Below are positions 33,609 to 43,133 of a stretch of DNA of 64,000 nucleotides, piece after piece. Under the pieces are notes generated by a model, which saw only the letters and a program-made list of their open reading frames with translations, was not told the origin of the DNA and searched no databases. A program made the translations under genes and the position numbers. This DNA is from Burkholderia sp. WSM2230 (lineage in GTDB: Bacteria; Pseudomonadota; Gammaproteobacteria; Burkholderiales; Burkholderiaceae), in the NCBI RefSeq assembly GCF_000472445.1, contig NZ_AXAJ01000001.1:186643-250642 (forward strand), read 5' to 3'. Numbering within the stretch: position 1 is the first letter of the stretch; each line of letters starts with the position of its first letter.

Positions 33609-35111
33609 ATGTTGCTGGGTCATCCGGTTCTGTTCAAATCGCTGTGCTACGTCGACGGGCGCTGGGTTCACAGCGCGAGCGCAGCGAGTATCGCCGTGCA
33701 CAATCCCGCGGATCAGCAAGTGCTCGGACATGTGCCGATGCTGGACGCCGCGCAGATCACGCAAGCAGTCGATGCCGCAGAGCGGGCCTTCTCCGCGTGG
33801 CGCTGGCTGCCGGTCGCGAAACGCTCTGCGTTGCTGCTGCGCTGGCACGAACTGATCCTGCGCCATCAGCATGACCTTGCCGCGATTCTCTCGCTCGAAC
33901 AGGGCAAACCGCTTGCGGAAGCGCGCGGCGAAATCGCGTACGGCGCGAGCTTCGTCGAATGGTTCGCGCATGAAGTGCGGCGCCTGAACGGCCGCACGAT
34001 TCCCACGCATATCGACGGTGCGCAACTGGGCACCGTGATCGAACCTGTGGGCGTCGCGGCCTTGATCACGCCGTGGAACTTCCCTTGCGCAATGATCACG
34101 CGCAAGGCGGCCGCCGCGCTCGCGGCTGGCTGCACGGTGGTGGTGAAGCCAGCACATGAAACGCCGTTCTCCGCTCTCGCGCTCGCTCAACTCGCCGAAG
34201 AAGCGGGTTTCCCGGCCGGTGTGTTCAATGTGGTGCTCGGCGAACCGCAAATGGCAATGCAAACGCTGGTTGGCGACCCGCGTGTGCGCTCGGTGAGCTT
34301 TACTGGTTCCACTCGCGTTGGCGCACTCGTCATGCAGGCTGTGGCAAACGCCGGCATCAAGAAGACGGCGCTGGAGTTGGGCGGCAATGCGCCGTTCATC
34401 GTCACCGAAGATGCAGACCTGGATGAAGCCGTGCGCGTGGCCGTCGCGGCCAAGTTCCAGACTTCGGGCCAGGATTGCTGCGCCGCCAATCGCATCTTCG
34501 TTGCACGTCCGCTGTACGAGGCGTTCGTCGCGGGATACAGCGATGCGGTTCGCGCACTGAAGGTGGGCTCGGCATTCGAAGCCGACGTCGACGTCGGCCC
34601 GCTGATGCATCAGGCCGCGTTCGACACGACCCTGCAGCGCGTCGCGGACGCGCAAGCGAAGGGCGCTCGCATCACAGTGGGCGGCTCGGCGCACGAACTC
34701 GGCGGCTGGTTCTTCGTGCCTACCGTGGTGGCCGACGCCGCGCCCGGCATGCGCATTTACGACGAAGAAAACTTCGCGCCGATTTCCGCGGTGACGCCAT
34801 TTGATTCGCTCGACGAAGTAATCCAACGTGCGAACGACACCGAGTACGGACTCGCCGCCTATGTCTGTTCGCGCGATCTCAACACGGTGTTTCAGCTGAT
34901 CCGGCGTCTCGACTTCGCGATGGTTTCCGTGAACGGCGCGAAGTTCACGGGCGCGCCGATTCCGTTTGGCGGCATCAAGTCGTCGGGTCTGGGCCGCGAA
35001 GGCGGCGCCGAGGGCTTCGAACCGTTTGTCGAGACGCGCTATTTCTGCCTCGGCCAACTCGGCTTGCCGGTGACCGGGAGTCTTCCCGCTCGCAGCGCCG
35101 CGGCCGCATAA
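33609..35111 (+). CDS. doeC: Aldehyde dehydrogenase, aspartate-semialdehyde oxidising
   Basis: A 500-residue NAD(P)-dependent aldehyde dehydrogenase of the succinate-semialdehyde type. ITPWNFP, FTGSTRVG (cofactor), LELGGNAPF (general-base Glu) and C290 in SGQDCCAANRI are present. In the ectoine pathway DoeC oxidises aspartate semialdehyde to aspartate. The RBS AGGAGG stands before the ATG at 33609. It follows doeX by 143 bases, so a separate promoter is possible. Confidence 0.88.
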   Translation: MLLGHPVLFKSLCYVDGRWVHSASAASIAVHNPADQQVLGHVPMLDAAQITQAVDAAERAFSAWRWLPVAKRSALLLRWHELILRHQHDLAAILSLEQGKPLAEARGEIAYGASFVEWFAHEVRRLNGRTIPTHIDGAQLGTVIEPVGVAALITPWNFPCAMITRKAAAALAAGCTVVVKPAHETPFSALALAQLAEEAGFPAGVFNVVLGEPQMAMQTLVGDPRVRSVSFTGSTRVGALVMQAVANAGIKKTALELGGNAPFIVTEDADLDEAVRVAVAAKFQTSGQDCCAANRIFVARPLYEAFVAGYSDAVRALKVGSAFEADVDVGPLMHQAAFDTTLQRVADAQAKGARITVGGSAHELGGWFFVPTVVADAAPGMRIYDEENFAPISAVTPFDSLDEVIQRANDTEYGLAAYVCSRDLNTVFQLIRRLDFAMVSVNGAKFTGAPIPFGGIKSSGLGREGGAEGFEPFVETRYFCLGQLGLPVTGSLPARSAAAA

Positions 35112-35144
35112 CCCTAATTCATGAATTCAACGAAGGAGCCTGTC

Positions 35145-36560
35145 ATGACTCAGTCCGAACAAACCCAGCAACTCGACCAACTCTTCAGCGCCGACCGCGC
35201 GCATTTCATGCATCCTTCGACCCACGCTCACGACCATGCGAGTGGCGCATTGCCGGGCCGCATCGTGACCGGCGCGAAGGGCATCCGCATTGAAGACCAT
35301 CAAGGCAAGACATTTATCGACGCCTTCGCGGGCCTGTATTGCGTGAACATCGGCTACGGCCGCACCGAGGTTGCCGAGGCGATCTACGAGCAGGCGAAGA
35401 AGCTCGCTTACTACCACACGTATGTCGGCCATTCGACGGATACGATCATCGAACTGTCGTCGCGCATCATCGAATGGGCGCCGCAGGGCATGAAGAAGGT
35501 CTATTACGGCATGTCCGGTTCGGACGCGAACGAAACGCAGATCAAGCTCGTCTGGTACTACAACAACGTGAAGGGCCGGCCGAACAAGAAGAAGATCATC
35601 TCGCGGCAGCGTGGCTATCACGGCTCGGGCATCGTGACCGGCAGCCTCACCGGCTTGCCGAGCTTCCATCAATGTTTCGACCTGCCGATCGAGCGCGTCA
35701 AACACACCACGTGCCCGCACTGGTATCGGAACGCGCCGGCCGGCATGAACGAAACGCAGTTCGTCGCGTACTGCGTGGAGGAACTGGAGCAACTGATCGC
35801 GCGTGAAGGCGCCGACACGATCGCTGCGTTCATCGGCGAACCGGTCATGGGTACCGGCGGGATCCTGCCGCCGCCGGCCGGCTATTGGGCCGCGATCCAG
35901 CAGGTGCTGAAGAAGCACGACATTCTGCTGATCTGCGATGAGGTGGTCTGCGGTTTCGGCCGGCTCGGTTCGAAGATGGGCGCGCAGCACTACGGCATCA
36001 CGCCCGACCTGATCACGGTCGCGAAGGGCCTGACGAGCGCTTATGCGCCGCTTTCCGGCGTGATCGTGAGCGAGGGCGTGTGGGATGTGATCGACAAGGC
36101 TTCGCAGGAATTCGGGCCGATGGGTCACGGCTGGACCTACTCGGGACATCCGATCTGCGCGGCGGCGGCACTGGCGAACCTCGATATTATCGAGCGCGAG
36201 AATCTGACGCAAAACGCGGCACAAACCGGCGCCTATCTACTCGAACAGTTGCACGCCGCTTTCGATTCGCATCCGCTCGTCGGCGAAGTGCGCGGCGCGG
36301 GCATGCTGGCCGCGCTCGAATTCATGGCCGACAAGGATGCCCGCCGGCCCTTCGATGCGGCGTTGAAGGTCGGCCCGCGCGTGTCGGCTGCTGCGTTGCA
36401 ACGCGGACTGATTGCCCGTGCGATGCCGCACGGCGACATTCTCGGCTTCGCGCCGCCGCTCGTGACTTCACGTGCGGACGTCGACGAAATCGTGAAGCTC
36501 GCGCGCGCGGCGGTCGACGAGGTCGCCTCGCAGGTATTCACGCCCGCGGCTGCCGTTTGA
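35145..36560 (+). CDS. doeD: Diaminobutyrate aminotransferase of ectoine catabolism
   Basis: A 471-residue class-III aminotransferase. K294 in TVAKGLTSAYAPLSG binds PLP; ICDEVVCGFGR carries the cofactor Asp, and YGMSGSDANETQIK is the phosphate-binding region. DoeD turns diaminobutyrate into aspartate semialdehyde, the substrate of DoeC. I chose the ATG at 35145 because GAAGGAG stands just ahead of it; the in-frame ATG at 35121 lacks an RBS. Confidence 0.9.
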   Translation: MTQSEQTQQLDQLFSADRAHFMHPSTHAHDHASGALPGRIVTGAKGIRIEDHQGKTFIDAFAGLYCVNIGYGRTEVAEAIYEQAKKLAYYHTYVGHSTDTIIELSSRIIEWAPQGMKKVYYGMSGSDANETQIKLVWYYNNVKGRPNKKKIISRQRGYHGSGIVTGSLTGLPSFHQCFDLPIERVKHTTCPHWYRNAPAGMNETQFVAYCVEELEQLIAREGADTIAAFIGEPVMGTGGILPPPAGYWAAIQQVLKKHDILLICDEVVCGFGRLGSKMGAQHYGITPDLITVAKGLTSAYAPLSGVIVSEGVWDVIDKASQEFGPMGHGWTYSGHPICAAAALANLDIIERENLTQNAAQTGAYLLEQLHAAFDSHPLVGEVRGAGMLAALEFMADKDARRPFDAALKVGPRVSAAALQRGLIARAMPHGDILGFAPPLVTSRADVDEIVKLARAAVDEVASQVFTPAAAV

Positions 36561-36571
36561 TCGAGCTTTGT

Positions 36572-36628
36572 GCCTCTTTGTGTGCCGCAGTAACCGCCAT
36601 ACGGAATTGCGCGGCTTCGCAAAGAGGC
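36572..36628 (+). other. Long stem-loop between doeD and ggt
   Basis: GCCTCTTTG (36572-36580) and CAAAGAGGC (36620-36628) are perfect complements, and an inner GCCGC/GCGGC pair (36584-36588 with 36611-36615) could extend the stem. There is no T run. It might end the doe transcript or be part of the ggt leader. Confidence 0.4.
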
Positions 36629-36698
36629 GCTTCACATGTTATAAGCCCAAGGCAACTGCAGTTATCGTCAGGTGAAACAGTCGTCTTGGGGGATATCA

Positions 36699-38432
36699 AT
36701 GAAGTTGTTCCGCAACGCCAGATCGTCCGCCAGCGTATTTGCGCTGGCCACTGTGTTGTCTGTTTCCTTCGGCTTTCTCGAGACGACGCCGGCCGTCGCG
36801 AAGCCGCCCGCGAAGGCGCAACCGGCTGTACTGACCGCGTCCGCCATCGCGGTCGCGGACGAATACAGCGCCGATGCCGCCGAACATATCTTCAAGGAGG
36901 GCGGCAATGCGGTCGACGCCGCAGTGGCCATCGCCTTCACACTTGCCGTAACCTATCCGGAAGCGGGCAACATCGGCGGCGGCGGCTTCATGACGCTGTA
37001 TGTGGGCGGCAAGCCGTACTTCCTCGACTATCGTGAGCGCGCGCCGCTCGCGGCCACGAAGAACATGTATCTCGACGACAAGGGCGAGGTCATCAAAGGC
37101 ATGAGCCTGTATGGCTACCGCGCGGTGGGCGTGCCCGGCACGGTAGACGGCATGTGGCAGGCGCAGCGCCGCTTCGGCAAACTCAAGTGGAAGCAGGTGC
37201 TCGCACCGGCCATCCACTATGCGCGCGACGGCTTCGAGGTCAGCGAACAGTTGCAGCAGCGCCGCGATGCGGCGGCCAAGGAATTCGCTGGCAAGACCAA
37301 CTTCGACACCTACTTCGGCAACCTGAAGCAGGGCGTGAACTTCAAGCAACCTGATCTCGCCGCCGTGCTGCAGCGCATTTCCGACCAGGGCGCGAGAGAT
37401 TTCTATTCGGGCAAGACGGCTGACCTGATCGCGGAATCCATGCGCGGTCACGGTCTCATCACCAAGGCCGATTTGCAGCAGTACAAGGCCGTCTGGCGTC
37501 AGCCGATCGCGGCCGACTGGAAGGGCTACCGCGTGTATACTGCGCCGCCTCCGAGCTCGGGCGGCATCGGCCTCGTGCAGCTGCTCAAGATGAAGGCCGA
37601 TCGTGCGGCGGATTTCAAGGACGTCCCGCTCAATTCGCCGCAATACATTCACCTGATCGCGGAAATCGAAAAGCGCGTGTTCGCCGACCGAGCGCAATAT
37701 CTCGGCGATCCGGACTTCTACAAGGTGCCGGTCGCGCAACTCACCGACGACGCGTACATCGCGAAGCGTGCCTCTGAGGTCAATCCGGACACGCCGTCGG
37801 ACACCAGGAGCGTGCAGCCTGGACTCGGCACGTCGATGCCGGAGAAGGCGGAAACCACCCATTTCTCCGTGGTCGACAAGTGGGGTAACGCGGTGTCGAA
37901 CACCTATACGGTGAACGGCTATTTCGGTTCGGGCGTGGTCGCTGATCGCACCGGCATCGTGCTGAACGACGAGATGGACGACTTCTCCGCGAAGCCGGGC
38001 GTGGCGAACATGTTCGGCGTGGTGGGCAGCGACGCCAACTCCATCGAGCCGAAGAAGCGCCCGCTGTCTTCCATGAGCCCGACGATTCTCACCAAGGACG
38101 GCAAGGTATCGCTCGTGATCGGCACGCCTGGCGGCTCGCGCATCTTCACGTCGATTTTCCAGGTAATCAACAACATCTACGACTTCAACATGCCGTTGCC
38201 GGACGCGGTTGCCGCGATGCGCTTCCATCATCAGCTGCTGCCGCCGAACACGATTTTCTGGGAGCCGTATATGCCGATCAACGGCGAGCTCGCCAAAGAG
38301 GTCGAGGCCAAGGGCTATACGCTGAAGGCGCAGAACTTCAATGGCGACATTCAGGCGATCAAGATCAACGACAACACGCCCGAGCCGGCAGCGGATCCGC
38401 GCGGCCGTGGCGTGACGCGGATCATCCAGTAA
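36699..38432 (+). CDS. ggt: Gamma-glutamyltransferase
   Basis: A 577-residue periplasmic enzyme of glutathione breakdown. It has a signal peptide (VFALATVLSVSFGFLETTPAVA) and the GGT fold. T386, the first Thr of TTHFSVVDKWGNAVS, is the self-cleavage site and nucleophile of the small subunit. PLSSMSPT and GTPGGSRIF are the other conserved binding motifs. The ATG at 36699 follows GGGGGAT. It ends in a strong terminator and stands alone. Confidence 0.93.
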   Translation: MKLFRNARSSASVFALATVLSVSFGFLETTPAVAKPPAKAQPAVLTASAIAVADEYSADAAEHIFKEGGNAVDAAVAIAFTLAVTYPEAGNIGGGGFMTLYVGGKPYFLDYRERAPLAATKNMYLDDKGEVIKGMSLYGYRAVGVPGTVDGMWQAQRRFGKLKWKQVLAPAIHYARDGFEVSEQLQQRRDAAAKEFAGKTNFDTYFGNLKQGVNFKQPDLAAVLQRISDQGARDFYSGKTADLIAESMRGHGLITKADLQQYKAVWRQPIAADWKGYRVYTAPPPSSGGIGLVQLLKMKADRAADFKDVPLNSPQYIHLIAEIEKRVFADRAQYLGDPDFYKVPVAQLTDDAYIAKRASEVNPDTPSDTRSVQPGLGTSMPEKAETTHFSVVDKWGNAVSNTYTVNGYFGSGVVADRTGIVLNDEMDDFSAKPGVANMFGVVGSDANSIEPKKRPLSSMSPTILTKDGKVSLVIGTPGGSRIFTSIFQVINNIYDFNMPLPDAVAAMRFHHQLLPPNTIFWEPYMPINGELAKEVEAKGYTLKAQNFNGDIQAIKINDNTPEPAADPRGRGVTRIIQ

Positions 38433-38491
38433 ACGTGGTTTGCACCGCAGCGCGGAGCATCTGTCCGGATGCTCTGCCGCTCACATAGCAG

Positions 38492-38528
38492 AAGACCTCG
38501 CGCTCGAAAGAGCCCGAGGTCTTTTTTT
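38492..38528 (+). terminator. Rho-independent terminator after ggt
   Basis: AAGACCTCG pairs with CGAGGTCTT, an inner GCTC-GAAA-GAGC completes the stem, and seven T follow (38522-38528). A textbook terminator, 60 bases after the ggt stop; the convergent protease gene ends at 38538. Confidence 0.92.
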
Positions 38529-38537
38529 GCGTGCGAA

Positions 38538-39581
38538 TCAGCTTGTCTGTTCGACCGGCATCAACGTCAGTTCGAGCCGTTGCGCGCCACGCAGCACCGT
38601 CACGTTAACCGGCTTGTCGATTCGCGACGCATCGAGCGTGCGCTGCAGCGCATCCACGTCCTGCACAGGTTGCGAGTCGATGGCGACGATGGTGTCGTCC
38701 GTGCGCAACCCGCCTGCCGCAGCCGGACTGCCTTTGACGATTTCCATCACATGCACGCCGCTTTGCGCGCTCAGGCCGAAATAGCGCTGCACGCGGCGCG
38801 GCAGCGGCGTGGTGGTGCCGGCCACGCCGATATACGCGCGCCGCACGCGGCCGTGCGCGAAGATTTGCATGATGACCCACTTGGCGGTGTCGATGGCGGT
38901 GGCGAAGCAGATGGACTGGGCGCCGGGGATGATCGCGGTATTCACACCGATCACCTGGCCCGCCGAGTTGATCAGCGGGCCGCCGGAGTTGCCGGGATTC
39001 AGCGCTGCGTCGGTCTGGATCACGTCGTAGATCATGCGGCCCGAGTTCGAGCGCAGCGAGCGGCCGAGCGCCGACACGACGCCCGTCGTGACCGTTTGCG
39101 CGAGGCCGAGCGGATTGCCCACCGCAATGGCGATCTGTCCCACGCGCAGCTTCGACGATTCGCCGAGTTCGACGTGAGGCAGCGGTTCCGGCGAGCCGAT
39201 GCGCAGCACGGCGAGATCGCTGCCGGGGTCGTCGCCGACCAGATCTGCGTCGAACCTGGCGCCGTCGGCAAGCGTCACCTGAATGTGGGTTGCGCCGTGC
39301 ACGACGTGGCTATTGGTCAGCAGATAGCCGTCCGGCGTGAAGATGAAGCCCGAGCCGGTGCCGCTGCGCGCGCCGCGTTCGCGGCCCGGTGCAGCGACGG
39401 GCAGCCGGCGTTCGACGGAGATAAAGGCGACGGCCTGCTGCACGCGCTCGAGCGCGCCGATCACGGTGCGCGAGTAGGCGTCGAGCAGGGCGTCGTCGGA
39501 TAGAGGGGTGAGTGGGTTGGGCCCGGGGGCGTCGGATGCGGCGCGCGACAGGTCATCAATGAAGCGTGGACGGCTTCCCAT
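38538..39581 (-). CDS. HtrA-like trypsin/PDZ serine protease without signal peptide
   Basis: A 347-residue protein with a trypsin-like domain and one PDZ domain. The triad is His (TNSHVVHG), Asp (DPGSDLAVLRI) and Ser (NPGNSGGPL). Unlike DegP, DegQ or DegS, it has no signal peptide or membrane anchor at the N-terminus (MGSRPRFIDDLSRAAS), so it may act in the cytoplasm. The RBS GGAG precedes the ATG. A sigma-32-like promoter lies just upstream, which would tie it to heat or protein-folding stress. Confidence 0.87.
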   Translation of the reverse strand: MGSRPRFIDDLSRAASDAPGPNPLTPLSDDALLDAYSRTVIGALERVQQAVAFISVERRLPVAAPGRERGARSGTGSGFIFTPDGYLLTNSHVVHGATHIQVTLADGARFDADLVGDDPGSDLAVLRIGSPEPLPHVELGESSKLRVGQIAIAVGNPLGLAQTVTTGVVSALGRSLRSNSGRMIYDVIQTDAALNPGNSGGPLINSAGQVIGVNTAIIPGAQSICFATAIDTAKWVIMQIFAHGRVRRAYIGVAGTTTPLPRRVQRYFGLSAQSGVHVMEIVKGSPAAAGGLRTDDTIVAIDSQPVQDVDALQRTLDASRIDKPVNVTVLRGAQRLELTLMPVEQTS

Positions 39582-39608
39582 GGCGATGCTCCGGATAAAC
39601 GGAAACGC

Positions 39609-39637
39609 AGATGCGGGGCGCGCCAGGCGTTTTCAAG
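39609..39637 (-). promoter_or_regulatory. Sigma-32-like heat-shock promoter
   Basis: On the minus strand: CTTGAAA (39637-39631), 12 bases, then CCCCGCATCT (39618-39609). The -35 box is perfect; the -10 box is close to CCCCATNT with two extra bases. Transcription would start about 20 bases before the protease ATG. Confidence 0.5.
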
Positions 39638-39770
39638 TGCGAAGCGGCGCACGCCTGAAGCATCGTGCCGTATGAGACACTTTGTGCTGGCAGGCCGATA
39701 GCGCGCCATTTTCGGCCGCCAGGCCGCGCTGCGCCACGTCACCTAACGTCGTTACGCCAGGGAGTGAGCC

Positions 39771-40193
39771 ATGATGGACCCATCCGCCGTGTCCTCCGTT
39801 GAAACTGCGACATCGTCCGGCAGCACGCCTGACGAACCGCGGATCGAGTCGCTCAGCGCGATTACCCTCGCCACCAGTGACATGCGGCAAGCGGTGCGCT
39901 TCTATCAGGCGCTTGGCTTTCCGCTCAAATTCGGCGGCGAAGACGCTGCGTTCACGTCGTTCGCGTTCGGCGGCACGTTCTTGAACCTGATTGCCGATCC
40001 GCGTGCGCCGGTTAGCTGGTGGGGCCGCGTGATTGTCTATGTCTCGGATGTCGACGCGATCCATCGCAAGGCACTGGCGGCGGGTTTCAAGCCCTCGCTG
40101 GAGCCGTCCGACGCGCCGTGGGGCGAGCGTTATTTTCACATCACGGATCCGGACGGCCACGAACTCAGCTTCGCGAAACCGCTGCGCCAGTAG
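39771..40193 (+). CDS. VOC-family (glyoxalase-like) protein
   Basis: A 140-residue single vicinal-oxygen-chelate domain. ITLATSDMRQAVRFYQALGF is the first beta-alpha unit, and FHITDPDGHELSF holds the last metal-binding Glu. Members include dioxygenases, glyoxalases and resistance proteins; the substrate is unknown. It has a GGAG RBS and no operon partner. Confidence 0.8.
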   Translation: MMDPSAVSSVETATSSGSTPDEPRIESLSAITLATSDMRQAVRFYQALGFPLKFGGEDAAFTSFAFGGTFLNLIADPRAPVSWWGRVIVYVSDVDAIHRKALAAGFKPSLEPSDAPWGERYFHITDPDGHELSFAKPLRQ

Positions 40194-40331
40194 CGGGTGC
40201 CGGCGGAAAACTCGCTATCATGAAGCGGCAGGACGGTAACATGGCTGACACCGGGCGCACCGATAATCGGGCGCGTCCGCGTCGCGCATGTCGCCGCGCG
40301 CCCGATCATTTCCGCCGCGAGGAGAGCCGCA

Positions 40332-41258
40332 ATGAAAGAGCAGGATTCGAGACCCGAAGCCGAGTCGCTGATTGAGCGGCAGCGCCGTTTCGAGGAAGAC
40401 CTCATCGACGCGTACGACGAGGAACTCGAAATGGAGGTCGACGACCGCATCCTCGACGGTCCCGAGACTTTCACGCGCGAGCACCGCGACGCACGCAAGA
40501 TGTACTTCCGCGAGCTGTTCCGCCTGCAGGGCGAACTCGTCAAGCTGCAGGACTGGATCGTGCAGACCGGGCATCGTCTGGTCGTGATTTTCGAAGGACG
40601 CGATGCTGCGGGCAAGGGCGGCGCGATCAAGCGCATCACGCAGCGGCTCAATCCGCGCGTGTGCCGCGTCGCGGCTCTGCCGGCACCGAACAACCGCGAG
40701 CGCACCCAATGGTACTTTCAGCGTTATGTCTCGCATTTGCCTGCGGGCGGCGAGATGGTGCTGTTCGATCGCAGCTGGTACAACCGCGCGGGCGTCGAAC
40801 GCGTGATGAATTTCTGCACCGACGAAGAATACGAAGAGTTCTTCCGCTCAGTGCCGGAGTTTGAAAAGATGCTCGTGCGCAGCGGCGTGCAGATCGTCAA
40901 GTACTGGTTCTCCATTACCGACGAGGAGCAGGAAATCCGCTTCCAGAACCGTATTCATGATCCGCTGAAGCAGTGGAAGCTGAGTCCGATGGATCTGGAA
41001 AGCCGCCGCCGCTGGGAGGCTTATACGCAGGCGAAAGAGGTGATGCTGCAACGCTCGCACATTCCCGAGGCGCCGTGGTGGGTCGTGCAGGCCGTCGACA
41101 AGAAGCGCGCGCGGCTGAACTGCATTCACCATCTGCTAAGCCAGGTGCCGTATCACGAGATCGAGCATCCGACCATCGAACTGCCCGCGCGTGTTTATCA
41201 CGACGAGTACAGCCGTCAGCCGGTGCCGGCTTCCATGATCGTGCCCGAGGTGTATTGA
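40332..41258 (+). CDS. ppk2: Polyphosphate kinase 2
   Basis: A 308-residue PPK2 enzyme, which moves phosphate between polyphosphate and nucleotides. Walker A is at G89-RDAAGKGG, the lid region has RTQWYFQRY, and Walker B is FDRSWYNRAGVE. The C-terminal part (YTQAKEVML; APWWVV) is that of the one-domain class I group. It converges with the phosphate transporter gene, 62 bases apart; with the CHAD gene this makes a small phosphate/polyphosphate neighbourhood. GAGGAGAG lies before the ATG. Confidence 0.92.
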   Translation: MKEQDSRPEAESLIERQRRFEEDLIDAYDEELEMEVDDRILDGPETFTREHRDARKMYFRELFRLQGELVKLQDWIVQTGHRLVVIFEGRDAAGKGGAIKRITQRLNPRVCRVAALPAPNNRERTQWYFQRYVSHLPAGGEMVLFDRSWYNRAGVERVMNFCTDEEYEEFFRSVPEFEKMLVRSGVQIVKYWFSITDEEQEIRFQNRIHDPLKQWKLSPMDLESRRRWEAYTQAKEVMLQRSHIPEAPWWVVQAVDKKRARLNCIHHLLSQVPYHEIEHPTIELPARVYHDEYSRQPVPASMIVPEVY

Positions 41259-41320
41259 GCGTAAAGCGAACTTCGGGAGCAACCACCGCGACGAACCGCA
41301 GCGGGCCCCCAGCCAACGTT

Positions 41321-42907
41321 TCAGAACACCGCCCGAAACACCCAGTACAACCCCGCCGCGAGCGCAATGGACGCCGGCAGTGTCAGCACCCACGCAAGCA
41401 CCAGGCTGCGCACGGTGGCCCATTGCAAACCCGAGCCGTTGGCCGCCATCGTGCCGGCCACGCCCGAAGACAGCACATGCGTGGTGGAAACCGGCAGACC
41501 ATACACGTCGGCCGCGCCGATCGTCAGCATCGCGACGAGTTCGGCGGATGCGCCCTGTCCGTACGTCAAATGCTGCTTGCCGATCTTCTCGCCGACGGTC
41601 ACCACGATGCGCTTCCATCCGACCATCGTGCCCATGCCGAGCGCGATGGCGACCGCGACCTTGACCCACGTCGGAATGAACTTGGTCGCATGATCCGTTT
41701 GCGCCTTGAAGTTCTGGATGGCTTTCGCATCTTCCGGTGTGAAGGCGGGCTGCTTCGCCTTGCCCATCAGGCGAATCGCTTCCGAGGCGACATACATGTT
41801 GTTGCGCACGTTATCGACGATGCCTTGCGGCACCGCGGCCATCGAACCCGATGCGCCGACTTGCTGCGCGATGATGTCCGTGAGCTGCTTCAGCGCGGGC
41901 AACGTCGCGGGCGTGAGTTGGCGCGTGCGCACATATGCTTCGACATCCGCACGCGGATTGGCGGACTGCGGCGCGCCGTTCGTGTATCGCGCGAGCGTGG
42001 CCGAGGTTTGCTGAGCGACCGCCACGAAGGTCTGCGTTTCGGCGGGCGTCACCGCCTTGTTCAGCGCATAGGCCGTGGGCACCGTGCCGATCAGGATCAG
42101 CATGATGAGGCCCATGCCTTTCTGGCCGTCGTTCGAGCCGTGCGCAAACGAAACGCCCGTGCACGTCAGGATCAGCAGGCTGCGAATCCAGAACGGCGGC
42201 GGTTCCTTGCCCTTCGGCTCGGCGTAGAGCGCGGGAATGCGCACCACGGCTTTCAGGATCATGAGCAGCAGGCCGGCCGCGAGAAAGCCGATCAGCGGCG
42301 AAAACAGCAGGGATTTGCCGACGCCGAGCGCCTGGTTCCAGTCCACGCCGCTCGTGCCGTTCACGCCATGAATCAACTGGTTCATCAGGCCGACGCCGAT
42401 GATCGAGCCGATCAGCGTGTGCGAGCTCGACGACGGCAAGCCGAAATACCAGGTGCCCAGATTCCAGATGATCGCCGCGATCAACAGCGCGAACACCATC
42501 GCAAAGCCGGCGCTGCTGCCCACTTGCAGGATCAGCTCAACCGGCAGCAGTTGCAGGATGCCGAACGCGACGGCCCCGCTCGAGGTCAGCACGCCGAGAA
42601 AATTCCAGGCACCCGACCACACCACCGCGAGATTGGGTGCGAGCGAATGCGTATAGATGACGGTGGCGACAGCGTTGGCGGTATCGTGAAAGCCGTTGAC
42701 GAATTCGAATCCAAGCGCGATCAGCAGCGCAACGCCGAGCAGCAGATACGGCAGCATCGAACTTTCGCGCACCGGTTGCAGGTCGCCCACCAGTTGCATC
42801 CCGCAATAGCCGACGCCGACTACGATCACGGCGAGGAAAATCACGAGGCCGAGATTGCGCCCCTTGCCACTTACCCCACTGGGTTGAGGGTATGAAAGTT
42901 CCGGCAT
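41321..42907 (-). CDS. pit: Inorganic phosphate transporter, Pit family
   Basis: A 528-residue membrane transporter with the duplicated PiT signatures GFEFVNGFHDTANAVATVIYT (shown in part), GLPSSSSHTLIGSIIG, FAHGSNDGQKGMG and GLPVSTTHVLSSGVAG. It takes up metal-phosphate driven by protons. The middle cytoplasmic loop is about 150 residues. The ATG at 42907 is preceded by AGAGG; the frame is open far upstream but that part has no membrane character. A Pho-box-like element lies 53-70 bases before the start. Confidence 0.92.
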   Translation of the reverse strand: MPELSYPQPSGVSGKGRNLGLVIFLAVIVVGVGYCGMQLVGDLQPVRESSMLPYLLLGVALLIALGFEFVNGFHDTANAVATVIYTHSLAPNLAVVWSGAWNFLGVLTSSGAVAFGILQLLPVELILQVGSSAGFAMVFALLIAAIIWNLGTWYFGLPSSSSHTLIGSIIGVGLMNQLIHGVNGTSGVDWNQALGVGKSLLFSPLIGFLAAGLLLMILKAVVRIPALYAEPKGKEPPPFWIRSLLILTCTGVSFAHGSNDGQKGMGLIMLILIGTVPTAYALNKAVTPAETQTFVAVAQQTSATLARYTNGAPQSANPRADVEAYVRTRQLTPATLPALKQLTDIIAQQVGASGSMAAVPQGIVDNVRNNMYVASEAIRLMGKAKQPAFTPEDAKAIQNFKAQTDHATKFIPTWVKVAVAIALGMGTMVGWKRIVVTVGEKIGKQHLTYGQGASAELVAMLTIGAADVYGLPVSTTHVLSSGVAGTMAANGSGLQWATVRSLVLAWVLTLPASIALAAGLYWVFRAVF

Positions 42908-42959
42908 GACGTGTGCCTCTGGAGAAAGGTCGCGGAACTTTGGATCGTGCGGGCCATGT

Positions 42960-42977
42960 GTGTCGGTACGATGACAG
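42960..42977 (-). promoter_or_regulatory. Pho-box-like element before pit
   Basis: On the minus strand, CTGTCAT-CGTA-CCGACAC. The first half-site is perfect; the second matches five of seven positions. It lies in the region between divergent pit and the CHAD gene, so PhoB might act on either. Confidence 0.4.
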
Positions 42978-43133
42978 CTAAATCTCGTTGCCGCACCTGG
43001 CCGTGGGATGCGGCGTGCATAACGCACATGGCGGATTGCGCCGCGATTTTGCCGCCGCGCGCCGGTCCATTTAAGACGCCTGGGCCCCTTTTTTGCTACG
43101 CTGGAAGACTCGCAGTACCTTCCAGGAGTCTCC

